From Streptomyces sp. NBC_00193 (GTDB lineage Bacteria > Actinomycetota > Actinomycetes > Streptomycetales > Streptomycetaceae), in contig NZ_JAPEMM010000001.1 in the NCBI RefSeq assembly GCF_026342735.1, positions 6,014,001 through 6,078,000 on the forward strand: 64,000 nucleotides of DNA, given 5' to 3'. Shown one piece after another: positions 48,531-57,336 of the stretch. The notes beneath the pieces are model-generated. The model saw only the letters and a list, made by a program, of their open reading frames with translations, was not told the DNA's origin and did not search any database. The translations under genes were made by a program, and so were the position numbers. The stretch's first letter is position 1. Each line of letters opens with the position of its first letter.

Positions 48531-48847
48531 TGGCCTTCGTCGTCTTCATGACCCTCCCCGGGCTCGCGCTGCTGCTCACGGCCATCGCCTTCCTCGACCT
48601 CGCGCTGGAGCGCGCGGGCCGTGCCGGCCTGCTGCCCTGGCGCTGGAACGGCCGCAAGGGACAGATGTCCTCGACGGGCTTCGAGCAGCTGCACGCGAGC
48701 TTCTCGCCCGGCAAGCAGAACGAGCTCAAGGAGCGGCAGAGCGCGCTGATCATGCGCGACGACGAGGAGGACGGCGCCCCGCCGCGCTCCCGCGTGGACC
48801 TCGACGGCGGGCGCGCGGTGATCCGGCTGCCCGCCCCCGGCTCCTAG
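48530..48847 (+). CDS. Small membrane-anchored protein (DUF6191-like)
   Basis: 105 aa from ATG 48530. One TM (FVVFMTLPGLALLLTAIAFLDLAL), then LLPWRWNGRKGQMSSTGFEQLHASFSPGKQNELKERQSALIMRDDEEDGAPPRSRVDLDGG. The cytosolic region with GKQNELKERQS matches what I recall of DUF6191, a Streptomyces family of unknown function. Its stop overlaps the convergent stop of the next gene by four bases (48844-48847). Confidence 0.75.
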   Translation: MAFVVFMTLPGLALLLTAIAFLDLALERAGRAGLLPWRWNGRKGQMSSTGFEQLHASFSPGKQNELKERQSALIMRDDEEDGAPPRSRVDLDGGRAVIRLPAPGS

Positions 48848-49566
48848 GGACGGCAGCGGTACGTGAACTCCGCCGCGGCCGTGCGCCGTACGGGCGAGAC
48901 GAGCTCGAGCTCGGCCTTCGCGGGGTAGGTGCCCGCGCCCTGGAAGGTCCACAGCAGGTGCAGCCGGGCCTCCTTCCGGCCGCTCGGCACCCGCTCCCTG
49001 AGCTGCTCGGAGCGCGTGCCGTCACTGCGCAGCCAGCGGTACGTGAGGACCCCCGGCCGCCCGTTGGTCCGTACGACGGCCACCACGTCGGCGGTCCCGT
49101 CGCAGCCGGGCCCCTTGGCATCGGCAGCGCCGGCGGCATCGGTGGACACCACCAGGTCCCGGACCTCCAGGGCCGGGCCGTAGCGCTGCCAGCCCAGGTA
49201 GCAGAGGACCCCGATCAGGACCACGGCGGCCAGGGTGTAGCGCCGCCACTCGCTCCGCCGGCGGGGGGCCGGGGCGGGGTACAGCGGGAACGGTGCGGGG
49301 AGCGCGGCCGTCACCCCCGGTCCGAAGCGCAGCACCGAACCCTCGACCCGGTCGGGCACGGCCCCGACCGGTACGTCGAACCGTGCGGTCGGGCCGGTCC
49401 GTTCGGCCGGACCGGTCCCGCTGGTCTCGCCGGTCCCGCCGGTCCCGGCGGCGAGGCCGAGCCGTTCGGTCCGCTCCGTGCCCCGGGACGGTCCGGTGAT
49501 CCAGTGGCTGCCGAGCACGGTGGCGCTGTAGTCGTCGTCGCCCTGCGGGGCGTGGGGATCGCTCAT
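48844..49566 (-). CDS. Membrane protein coupled to the upstream Ser/Thr kinase
   Basis: 240 aa from ATG 49566, which overlaps the kinase stop as ATGA. Thr/Gly-rich cytosolic N-terminus (GTGGTGETSGTGPAERTGPTARF), one TM (YTLAAVVLIGVLCYLGWQ, ~110-128), then an extracytoplasmic domain of ~110 residues with CDGTADVVAVVRTNGRPGVLTYRWLRSDG and a C-terminal AAAEFTYRC. The kinase C-terminal domain looks alike (strand-rich, AGxF/Tyr-Arg patterns, one Cys pair), so the two may share a fold. Function: putative partner or substrate of the kinase; the cytosolic Thr-rich part could be phosphorylated. Confidence 0.7.
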   Translation of the reverse strand: MSDPHAPQGDDDYSATVLGSHWITGPSRGTERTERLGLAAGTGGTGETSGTGPAERTGPTARFDVPVGAVPDRVEGSVLRFGPGVTAALPAPFPLYPAPAPRRRSEWRRYTLAAVVLIGVLCYLGWQRYGPALEVRDLVVSTDAAGAADAKGPGCDGTADVVAVVRTNGRPGVLTYRWLRSDGTRSEQLRERVPSGRKEARLHLLWTFQGAGTYPAKAELELVSPVRRTAAAEFTYRCRP

Positions 49567-51182
49567 GCCGGCTTGCACCCCCGGATGTAGATGCTCTGGA
49601 CGGAACTCTGATTGGCGGCGGCCGGCTGCGTGGTGGCGCGGACGCTCCAGTAGCAGCCGGCGCCCTGCGCGAAGGTGTGCGCCAGGGTTCGGGTACCGGG
49701 GCTCCCGGCCCCGAACGCGACGGTCTCGCGGCCGTCGGGCACGGTCAAGGCGCCCTTGTCGTCACCGGTGAACCACTCGACGACCAGGGTGTACGGGCCC
49801 GCGCCGTCGCTCTCCACGGAGAAGCCGGCCTCGGTGGTACCCGGGCCCGTCTGCCGGAAGGAGGTGACGTTCACCGCGGAGATCTTGACCTTCGGGGACG
49901 GAGACGGGGTAGGTGTGGGGGTCGCGGACGGAGTCGGGGACTTGGTCACCGTCCAGCTCGGCTTCGGCGTCGGTGTCGGCGTGGGGGTCGCCGTCGTGTA
50001 GCTCGGACTCGGGCTCGCCGACGGCGAAGCGGACGGTGTCGGTGTGGCCGTGGCCGTCGGTGACGTGGAAAGGCTCGGTCCGGGCGCCGGACCGACCGGG
50101 CCCGGTGCCGACGCGCTCGACGTCGCGAAGGCGTTGAGCGCCATCGCGCCGCCCGGCTCGGAGCCCATCGCCTGGTAGCCGAGCACGGCCACCAGCCCGA
50201 GCACCAGCGCCGCTCCCGCCGCGAGCAGCCCGCGCCCGCCCGGGGACCAGCCCGGGGGAGGCGGCGGCAGGACCGTGGTGGCCAGGGCGGTGGCGCCCTG
50301 CGCCGGGGCGCCCGCCGAGGGGAACAGCAGGGGCAGCAGGGCCGCCAGCGCGGCCAGCTTGCGCTGTCCGCGCTCCTCCCACTGGGGCCCGTACGCCGCC
50401 AGGGCCACCGCCTCCAGCTCCGCCACGAACGCCTCGGCGTTCTCGGGCCGTTGTTCGGGGGCCTTCGCCAGGCCCCGACGGATCAGCGGGCGCACCGGCT
50501 CGGGCGCCTCGGTCTCCGGGACCGGGGCCTCGATGTGCTGGACCGCTAGCTCCGCGAAGTTCTGCCCGTCGTACGGCTTGCGGCCGGTCAGGCATTCGAA
50601 GAAGGTCGCCGTCGCCGCGTACACGTCGGCCTCGGGCGATGCGGGCCGGCCCTGCCACTGCTCCGGGGCCATGTACGCGGGGGTGCCCGCCGCCCCGGGC
50701 GTCGTGCCCAGGGGGGTGGCGATCCCGAAGTCCACCAGCTTGGAGGTCCCGTCGGCCGCGACCAGGACGTTCGCCGGCTTGTAGTCCCGGTGGACCACAC
50801 CGGCCCGGTGGGCGTCGGCCAGCCCCAGCAGGGAGCCCTTCAGCAGCACCAGTGCCGCTTCCGGTCCGGTCCGCCCGCACTGCTTGAGCAGGGCGTTCAG
50901 CGGGATGCCGTCGACGAGCTCCATGACGATCGCGGCGCCGCCGGGCGCCTCGACGTACTCGTACAGCCCGACCACGTAGGGGGAGCGCAGGGCGCCGAGC
51001 AGCTGGGCCTCGGCCCGGAACTCCCGGACGAAGACCGGGTTCTCGAGCATCCGGTCGTTCAGGTACTTCACCGCGACGGCCGTGCCGGTGCCCTCGTGGA
51101 CCGCGAGGACCACGCGGCCGCTGGCGCCCGAACCGAGCTCGCGGACCTGCGAGTAACCGGGAACCGACCACACGCCGTTCAT
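49563..51182 (-). CDS. Receptor-type Ser/Thr protein kinase
   Basis: 539 aa from ATG 51182, with GGGGGAAGG upstream. Residues ~10-265: Hanks-type kinase (GSGASGRVVLAVHE glycine loop, VAVKYLN Lys, VHRDYKPANVL catalytic loop, KLVDFGIATP DFG, GTPAYMAPEQW, VYAATATFFECLTGRKPYDG). TM at ~321-343 (GLLAAGAALVLGLVAVLGYQ). A Ser/Thr/Pro-rich spacer (TATPTPSASPSASPS..., about 360-430) leads to a ~110-residue extracellular domain, strand-rich with one Cys pair (VNVTSFRQTGPGTTEAGFSVESDGAGPYTLVVEWFTGDDKG). No PASTA repeats. Coupled to the membrane protein downstream. Confidence 0.92.
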   Translation of the reverse strand: MNGVWSVPGYSQVRELGSGASGRVVLAVHEGTGTAVAVKYLNDRMLENPVFVREFRAEAQLLGALRSPYVVGLYEYVEAPGGAAIVMELVDGIPLNALLKQCGRTGPEAALVLLKGSLLGLADAHRAGVVHRDYKPANVLVAADGTSKLVDFGIATPLGTTPGAAGTPAYMAPEQWQGRPASPEADVYAATATFFECLTGRKPYDGQNFAELAVQHIEAPVPETEAPEPVRPLIRRGLAKAPEQRPENAEAFVAELEAVALAAYGPQWEERGQRKLAALAALLPLLFPSAGAPAQGATALATTVLPPPPPGWSPGGRGLLAAGAALVLGLVAVLGYQAMGSEPGGAMALNAFATSSASAPGPVGPAPGPSLSTSPTATATPTPSASPSASPSPSYTTATPTPTPTPKPSWTVTKSPTPSATPTPTPSPSPKVKISAVNVTSFRQTGPGTTEAGFSVESDGAGPYTLVVEWFTGDDKGALTVPDGRETVAFGAGSPGTRTLAHTFAQGAGCYWSVRATTQPAAANQSSVQSIYIRGCKPA

Positions 51183-51294
51183 GCCTTCCCCCTTGCCGTG
51201 GCGTGACCGCGCCCCGGAGCCGGTCGTTCCAGGGACCGGCCATCATCTGGGACACATTTCCGCCACGGCCGGTTCCCTGCCCAGGGGCCGGGCG

Positions 51295-52551
51295 TCAGGC
51301 CGCCGCTGCCCGCGCCCCGATCATGGAATGCAGCCGGTCGGCCGCCGCCCGTCCGAACTCCGGATCGTTGATGTGCGTGTCGTAGTCGTGGATCCGGGCG
51401 GCGCTGCCCCGCAGCCCGTCGCGCAGTGCCGAGAACAGTGCCCCGTCGGCGTCGGGGTCGTGGTAGGGCCCGCCGGGGGCGCCGAGCGTGGACAGTCCGC
51501 GCAGGGGCACGCAGACGGCCGTGGGGCCGGTGGCCGCACGGAGTTTGGCGGCGACCCGGCGGCCGAGTTCGGCGCACTCGGCCTCGGTCGTACGGATCAC
51601 CGTGATCGAGGGGTTGTGGACGCGGACCCGGCGGTACCGGACCCGTTCGGGCAGGCTCTCCATCGGTCCGAACTTCACCATGTCCAGCGCCCCCAGGCTC
51701 ACCACCTGCGGGATCCCGGCCCGCCCGGCGGCGCTGAGCCGGTCGGGCCCGGCGGTCAGGATGCCGCCGCACAGGTCGTCGGCGAGCTCGCTGAGGGTGA
51801 GGTCGAGGACGCCCGCGAAGATCCCCTGGCCGGCCAGGGTCTCCAGGGTCCGGCCGCCGGTGCCGCTGACGTGGAAGACCAGCACCTCGTAGCCCAGTTC
51901 GGTCAGCCGTTCCCGGGCCGCGTCCACGCCGATCGTGGTCACGCCCGCCATGCTCGCCGCGATCAGCGGCAGGGGCCCCGAGCCCAGCAGGGCCGGCCGG
52001 TGCAACTCCAGGGCGGAGCGCGCGAAGGACTCGGCCATCCCGGCCACGGCCGCGACGGCATTGGCCAGGACCGGCGCCGAGATGCTGTTGATCCCCGCGA
52101 TGTCCACGACGCTGTACATCATCGTGATGTCCGCCGATCCGACGTACGGGGCCACGTCCCCGGACGCCATGGAGGAGACCATCACCTTCGGAACGCCGAG
52201 CGGCAGGGCGCGCATCGCCCGAGTGGCGATGGAGGTCCCGCCGCTGCCCCCGATCGCGAGGACTCCGTGCAGCCGGCCCTCGGCGTGCAGGCGTAAGAGG
52301 GTCGCTTCCGCGCCCCGGGCCATCGTGGTCACGGCCGCACCCCGGTCGGCGGCCGCGCGCAGTTCGGACAGTTCCGTTCCCGCGGCCCGCGCAACCGCTT
52401 CGCGCGGTACGTCGGCGGGCACCCGGGGCTCGTTCATGATTCCTGTGTCGACCGTGATCACTTCGACGCCGGTGCGCAGCAGCCTCTCGCGCAACCAGCC
52501 GTACTCCACACCCTTGGTGTCCAGGGTTCCCACCAGCACGACGTTCGCCAT
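51295..52551 (-). CDS. Tm-1-like / UPF0261 ATP-binding domain protein; contains a TTA codon
   Basis: 418 aa from ATG 52551 (MANVVLVGTLDTKGVEYGWLRE; an earlier in-frame ATG at 52566 and TTG at 52587 exist, none with a clear ribosome site). Family motifs: LVGTLDTKG, AIGGSGGTSIATRAMRALPLGVPKVMVSSMASGDVAPYVG, VFHVSGTGGRTLE, and DYDTHINDPEFGRAAADRLH at the C-terminus. Plant Tm-1 inhibits tobamovirus replication; bacterial members have unclear metabolic roles. One Leu is encoded by TTA (52294-52296), predicting bldA-dependent translation. The Nudix gene lies just upstream. Confidence 0.85.
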   Translation of the reverse strand: MANVVLVGTLDTKGVEYGWLRERLLRTGVEVITVDTGIMNEPRVPADVPREAVARAAGTELSELRAAADRGAAVTTMARGAEATLLRLHAEGRLHGVLAIGGSGGTSIATRAMRALPLGVPKVMVSSMASGDVAPYVGSADITMMYSVVDIAGINSISAPVLANAVAAVAGMAESFARSALELHRPALLGSGPLPLIAASMAGVTTIGVDAARERLTELGYEVLVFHVSGTGGRTLETLAGQGIFAGVLDLTLSELADDLCGGILTAGPDRLSAAGRAGIPQVVSLGALDMVKFGPMESLPERVRYRRVRVHNPSITVIRTTEAECAELGRRVAAKLRAATGPTAVCVPLRGLSTLGAPGGPYHDPDADGALFSALRDGLRGSAARIHDYDTHINDPEFGRAAADRLHSMIGARAAAA

Positions 52552-52599
52552 ACGTGCAATGTCCATGCAGGTGGGGTTTGTTGGCAAGTAAAGGTCGGG

Positions 52600-53076
52600 T
52601 CAACCCTCGTGCGCCAGGAGGTCCAACAGCCGTTCCACGAAAGGGATCTGAGACACCACCAGCTTGGTTCTGGCCACTTCGGGAGCGAACCACTCGACCC
52701 GGTCCAGCTCGGGGAACTCCTGCGTCCGCCCCGACTTCGGCGGCCACTCCATGGTGAAGGTGCCGTGCACCGCCAGGGCCGGATCCAGGTCCGCGCGCAC
52801 CGCCCAGATGGTCACGAGCTTCCCGCCGATCATCCGTACCTCGCCCAGCGGCAGGTACGGACCCTCCGGCGGGGGCAGGCCGACCTCCTCGGTGAACTCC
52901 CGGCGGGCGGCGTCCAGCGGGGCCTCCTCGGGCCCGTACTCGCCCTTGGGGATCGCCCAGGCCCCCGCGTCGCGACGCTCCCAGAGCGGGCCGCCCATAT
53001 GGCCGAGCAGGATCTCCACCCCGGCTCCGGGGTGCGGGCGGAACAGGAGCAGTCCGGCGCTGCGCTTCGCGGTCAT
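52600..53076 (-). CDS. Nudix hydrolase
   Basis: 158 aa from ATG 53076. SAGLLLFRPHPGAGVEILLGHMGGPLWERRDAGAWAIPKGEYGPEEAPLDAARREFTEEVGLPPP carries a Nudix box (G-x5-E-x7-REFTEEVG). ADP-ribose/dNTP-type hydrolysis is likely; no specific substrate motif seen. Sits 48 bp upstream of the Tm-1-like gene on the same strand. Confidence 0.9.
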   Translation of the reverse strand: MTAKRSAGLLLFRPHPGAGVEILLGHMGGPLWERRDAGAWAIPKGEYGPEEAPLDAARREFTEEVGLPPPEGPYLPLGEVRMIGGKLVTIWAVRADLDPALAVHGTFTMEWPPKSGRTQEFPELDRVEWFAPEVARTKLVVSQIPFVERLLDLLAHEG

Positions 53077-53142
53077 GGGCCCATCCCTACCCCGTCCGGG
53101 CGCGGCTCAGGCAGCGGCTCGGGCAGCGGCCCGGGCCGGGGC

Positions 53143-54198
53143 TCAGTGGTCGTGCGGGCCCTGGCGGTGGACCGGGCCGTGGGCGTCCGCGCAGTGCGTG
53201 TCGGCGGCCCGGTCCTCGCCGGGGCGGCCGACCGTGAGGAGGGAGTCCTGGGCGTGGTCCACCTGGAGGGTGGTGTGCGTGATCCCGTACTCCTTCGCGA
53301 GCAGGGCCTCCAGGTCCCGGCGTACGGCGTGGCAGTCGCCCTCCGGGGCCACCAGCACGTGCGCGGAGAGCGCGGCCTGCCCGGAGGTGATGGTCCAGAT
53401 GTGCAGGTCGTGGACCTCCGTGACCGGGGGCTGGCCGACCAGGCGGTCGCCGACCGTGTCCGGGTCCACGTGGGCCGGGGCGGCCTCCAGCAGGATCCGG
53501 CCGGACTCGCGGACCAGCCCGTAGCCCGCCTTGACCATCAGGACGACCACGACGAGCGAGGCGATGGTGTCGGCCTGCCGGAACCCGGTGGTGAGCACGA
53601 CGAGACCGGCGACGGCGGTGCCGATGAAGGCGAACAGGTCGTTGAGGATGTGCTGGTAGGCGCCCTCGACGGCCAGGGAGGTGCGGTTCGCCTTCGAGAT
53701 GCACCAGGCCGCCGCGATGTTGACGACGATGCCCGCCAGCGCCGTCACCAGCACCAGCCCGCCCTCCACGGGCGGCGGATCCAGCAGCCGTCGTACGGCC
53801 TCGTACGCCAGCCAGACCGCCAGGAGCAGCAGGGTGAGGCCGTTGGCCTGCGCGGAGAGTATCTCCGCGCGCTTGAGGCCGTACGTGAAACCACCGCGCG
53901 CCGGCCGGGCGGCCAGCCGCATCGCGATCAGCGCGAGGACGATCGAGACGGCGTCCGTCAGCATGTGCGCGGCGTCGGAGATCAGGGCCAGGGAGTGCGC
54001 CAGGACGCCGATGACCACCTCGATGGCCATGAAGCCCGTGATCAGGCCGAGGGCGATGCCGAGCCAGCGGCGGTCCGCGTCGGCGGCGACCCCGTGGCTG
54101 TGTCCCGCGTGACCGTGACCCCCGTGGCCCTCGTGGCCTTCGTGACCGGCGGTGGCGACGGTGTCGTGCTCGTGGGGCGCGTGATCGTGCGCGCTCAT
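53143..54198 (-). CDS. Cation diffusion facilitator (CzcD/ZnT-like) metal exporter
   Basis: 351 aa from ATG 54198, with CGGGGGA upstream. A His-rich cytosolic N-tail (HDHAPHEHDT...HEGHEGHGGHGHAGHSHG) precedes six TMs. Metal ligands in TM2 (SLALISDAAHMLTDAVS, H/D) and TM5 (EGAYQHILNDLFAF). The cytosolic C-terminal domain has VHDLHIWTITSGQAALSAHVLV, and a His-rich end. Zn(II)/Co(II) efflux by H+ antiport is the family role. Divergent from the FHA-ABC gene. Confidence 0.92.
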   Translation of the reverse strand: MSAHDHAPHEHDTVATAGHEGHEGHGGHGHAGHSHGVAADADRRWLGIALGLITGFMAIEVVIGVLAHSLALISDAAHMLTDAVSIVLALIAMRLAARPARGGFTYGLKRAEILSAQANGLTLLLLAVWLAYEAVRRLLDPPPVEGGLVLVTALAGIVVNIAAAWCISKANRTSLAVEGAYQHILNDLFAFIGTAVAGLVVLTTGFRQADTIASLVVVVLMVKAGYGLVRESGRILLEAAPAHVDPDTVGDRLVGQPPVTEVHDLHIWTITSGQAALSAHVLVAPEGDCHAVRRDLEALLAKEYGITHTTLQVDHAQDSLLTVGRPGEDRAADTHCADAHGPVHRQGPHDH

Positions 54199-54367
54199 GG
54201 TGTCCCCCGTGAGTCGTGGCGAATCGCTCGCGCGTTCCGCTTCGCCTGAAGTGAAGCGCACCTCGACGCGATGGGCAAAGGCTGCAACGGGGACCGTTGT
54301 CATTACCCATAACGCCGGTCTGACCTGCGGTTATGCCGGGCGCGCCGGATCGTGGGAAAATCGCCCC

Positions 54368-56713
54368 ATGGCCCAGCGCCCCGGTGTGCCGACCGCGCCA
54401 GAGCTCCTCCTGGAAACGGACAGGGGTTCCACCGCGATGAGCCCCCGCCGGACGTACCACGTCGGGCGGGACCCCCTCTGCGAGATCTGCCTCGACGACG
54501 CCCGCGTCTCCTGGCACCACGCGATCCTGCGTCCGGACGGCGACCACTGGACGCTGGAGGACGAGGACAGCACCAACGGAACGTGGGTCGACGGCCACCG
54601 CGTCCGCGAGTGGGCGGTCGGCGTCGGCAGCGAACTGCGCTTCGGCAGCGCCGCCGACGGACCGCGCGTCCGCTTCGCCGAACCCGCCGCCGCCCGGCCC
54701 TCCTCGGTCTCCCGCCCGGACATGACCAGCACCTTCCGGCGGCCGACCTCGGTCCGCCCGCTGGCCCCCCAGGCCGCCGTCCGCATCGGCCGCGCCGCCG
54801 ACAACGACTTCGTCATCGACGACCTCGTCGTCTCCCGCCACCACGCCGAACTGCGCGCCCGCCCCGACGGCAGGTACGAGATCGCGGACCTCGGCAGCCA
54901 CAACGGCACGTACCTCAACGGCGCCCGCCTCACCGGAGCCGCAGGCATCGGCGAGGGCGACATCGTCGGCATCGGCCACTCCGCCTTCTGCCTGGTCGGC
55001 GACCAGCTCCAGGAGTACGTGGACACCGGCGAGGTCTCCCTCGACGTCCAGGACCTGCGCGTGGCCGTCGACAACGGCCGCAAGACCCTCCTCGACGGCG
55101 TCTCCTTCCCCGTCGGTGCCACCACCCTGCTCGCGGTGGTCGGCCCCAGCGGCGCCGGCAAGTCCACCCTGCTCGGCGCGCTGACCGGCCTGCGCCCGGC
55201 CGACCACGGCACCGTCCTCTACGACGGCCGCGACCTCTACCGGGACTACGCCGAGCTGCGCAGCCGCATCGGCCTCGTCCCGCAGGACGACATCCTGCAC
55301 GCCCAGCTCACCGTGCGCCGCGCCCTCGCCTACGCCGCCGAGCTGCGCTTCCCGCAGGACACCGCCAAGGCCGAACGCGAGGCCCGGGTCGACGAGGTGA
55401 TCGGCGAGCTCGGCCTCCAGCAGCGCGCCGACCAGCCCATCCACAGCCTCTCCGGCGGCCAGCGCAAGCGCGTCTCCGTCGCCCTGGAGCTGCTGACCAA
55501 GCCCTCCCTGCTCTTCCTGGACGAACCCACCTCCGGGCTCGACCCGGGCATGGACCGCTCGGTGATGAACATGCTGCGCGGCCTCGCCGACGACGGCCGC
55601 ACGGTCATCGTCGTCACCCACAGCGTGCTCAACCTGAGCGTCTGCGACCGCCTCCTGGTCCTCGCTCCCGGCGGCCGCATCGCGTACTACGGGCCTCCGG
55701 ACGAGGCGCTCGGCTTCTTCGGCTTCGAGCAGTGGCCCGAGGCCTTCGAAGCCTTCGAGAACGAGCGCGAGCGCGACTGGGCCGGGGAGCACCGCGCCTC
55801 GCCGCTGCACCGCCGCTACGTCGACGTCGCCGGCCGGGTCCCGCTCGCGGGCGACGGCGGCCGGGCCGCGGGCGTGGCGCCCAAGCCGCCGCCCAAGGCG
55901 CAGAGCTGGGGTTCGCAGCTCTCCACCCTGATCCGCCGGTACGCCGCCGTGCTCAGCGCCGACCGCACCTTCCTGATCATCATGGTCGCCCTGCCGTTCG
56001 TCATGGGAGCCATGGCCCGGGCCCTGGCCGGCAGCGAACTCACCGCGGAGACGGCGCTCAACGCCCTGTTCATCCTCTGCGTGGGCGGGGTCCTGACCGG
56101 AGCCGCCAACGCCGTCCGCGAACTGGTCAAGGAACGCGTCATCTACCAGCGCGAACGCGCCGTGGGGCTCTCCCGGTCGGCCTACCTGATGTCCAAGGTG
56201 GTGGTCCTCGGTGCCATCACCATCGGCCAGGCAGTGGTCCTCACCCTCGTGGGCCTCGCCGGGGTCAAGACCAACGCCCCCGGCGGCAAGGGCCTCTTCC
56301 TGCCCCCGCTCATCGAGATCACCCTCGTCGTCGCCCTGCTGTCCGTCACCGCCATGGTGCTCGGACTGCTGATCTCCGCCCTGGTGTCCAAGGAAGAGGT
56401 CACCATGCCGCTGCTGGTCCTGCTCACCATCGTGCAGGTCGTCTTCTGCGGCTCCCTGCTGAAACTCACCGGGGTCCCCGTCATCGAACAGTTCGCCTGG
56501 TTCGTTCCGGCTCGCTGGGCCATGGGAGCGATGGCGGCCACCATCGACCTCGGCGCCATCGTGCCCGGCAAGATCACCCAGGACCCGATGTTCGACCACG
56601 AGCCCCGCCTGTGGATCACGGAGGTGGCGGCGCTCGTCGGACTGGCCGTGCTGTTCGGCGTACTCGTGGGCCGGGTGCTGCGCCGCCACGAGCCGGCCAT
56701 CATGCGGAAGTAG
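54368..56713 (+). CDS. Double-FHA ABC transporter (Rv1747-like)
   Basis: 781 aa from ATG 54368. FHA1 (~20-90, GRDPLCEICLDDARVSWHHAIL...STNGTWVDG), FHA2 (~118-190, VRIGRAADNDFVIDDLVVSRHHAEL...GSHNGTYLNG), ABC ATPase (~215-440, Walker A VVGPSGAGKSTLL ~259, signature LSGGQRKR ~361, Walker B LLFLDEPTSGLD ~381), then an ABC-2-type membrane domain of six helices (~530-775). FHA domains bind phospho-threonine, so the ABC activity should be gated by a kinase. Mycobacterial Rv1747 is regulated by PknF and exports cell-wall lipids (PIMs). First gene of a three-gene operon ending in a kinase. Confidence 0.9.
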   Translation: MAQRPGVPTAPELLLETDRGSTAMSPRRTYHVGRDPLCEICLDDARVSWHHAILRPDGDHWTLEDEDSTNGTWVDGHRVREWAVGVGSELRFGSAADGPRVRFAEPAAARPSSVSRPDMTSTFRRPTSVRPLAPQAAVRIGRAADNDFVIDDLVVSRHHAELRARPDGRYEIADLGSHNGTYLNGARLTGAAGIGEGDIVGIGHSAFCLVGDQLQEYVDTGEVSLDVQDLRVAVDNGRKTLLDGVSFPVGATTLLAVVGPSGAGKSTLLGALTGLRPADHGTVLYDGRDLYRDYAELRSRIGLVPQDDILHAQLTVRRALAYAAELRFPQDTAKAEREARVDEVIGELGLQQRADQPIHSLSGGQRKRVSVALELLTKPSLLFLDEPTSGLDPGMDRSVMNMLRGLADDGRTVIVVTHSVLNLSVCDRLLVLAPGGRIAYYGPPDEALGFFGFEQWPEAFEAFENERERDWAGEHRASPLHRRYVDVAGRVPLAGDGGRAAGVAPKPPPKAQSWGSQLSTLIRRYAAVLSADRTFLIIMVALPFVMGAMARALAGSELTAETALNALFILCVGGVLTGAANAVRELVKERVIYQRERAVGLSRSAYLMSKVVVLGAITIGQAVVLTLVGLAGVKTNAPGGKGLFLPPLIEITLVVALLSVTAMVLGLLISALVSKEEVTMPLLVLLTIVQVVFCGSLLKLTGVPVIEQFAWFVPARWAMGAMAATIDLGAIVPGKITQDPMFDHEPRLWITEVAALVGLAVLFGVLVGRVLRRHEPAIMRK

Positions 56714-56718
56714 CCGCG

Positions 56719-57336
56719 ATGACCAGCCCCGGCCAAGCCGCGGACTTCCGGCCCACCCACATCGTTCCGCAGGACGGACTCCCCGCATGGGAGACCCCGG
56801 ACCTGTCCCGCCCGACGGCGGCGCTCGACGCCTTCCTCCCCGTGCGGCTGCTGTCCCGGCGCGGGGAATGGGGGGAGATCCTGTGCGCCAACGGATGGTC
56901 CGCCTGGGTCGACGGACGCCTGCTCCTCGCCGTGCCGCAGCCCCCGCCGACCGGCGGGCGCCCGCTGACGCGCGTCGAGGACCCGCAGCCGCTGCTCACG
57001 CGGTGCGCCGAGGAACTGGAACGCTACCGGCGGGCCGTCACCGACCTCGCCTCCGGGCGGCTCGACCCCGAATCCTTCCGGCGGTCCCTGCGGGGACTGC
57101 GCGTCGGCGTCGTCGTCGACGGGGAGTCCGTGTGGCTCTACGACGAGACGGCGGGACGGTGGATGTACGGGGACGGGAGCCGCCTGGCCACCTACGCGGT
57201 CGTCGCGGGACCCGGTGCCCCGCCCGCACCGCAGACGCCGCCGCCGGAAGCCGACACCGAGGGCCGTGGCGACGTACGAGATGTTCCGCACGAGCCCACG
57301 AAGATCGTGGAGCTGCCCCGGCCGGAGGCGGGCTGA
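56719..57336 (+). CDS. Soluble protein between the FHA-ABC transporter and the kinase
   Basis: 205 aa from ATG 56719, 5 nt after the ABC stop. Mixed alpha/beta (LSRRGEWGEILCANGWSAWVDGRLLLAVPQ, YRRAVTDLASGRLDPESFRRSLRGLRVGVVVDGESVWLYDETAGRWMYGDGS), with a Pro/Glu-rich tail. The Trp-rich GxxxWSAWVDGRLLL stretch looks like an SH3-like domain. No TM. I do not recognise a family; position suggests an adaptor or substrate in the signalling operon. The kinase starts in the overlapping TGATG (57334-57338). Confidence 0.75.
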   Translation: MTSPGQAADFRPTHIVPQDGLPAWETPDLSRPTAALDAFLPVRLLSRRGEWGEILCANGWSAWVDGRLLLAVPQPPPTGGRPLTRVEDPQPLLTRCAEELERYRRAVTDLASGRLDPESFRRSLRGLRVGVVVDGESVWLYDETAGRWMYGDGSRLATYAVVAGPGAPPAPQTPPPEADTEGRGDVRDVPHEPTKIVELPRPEAG

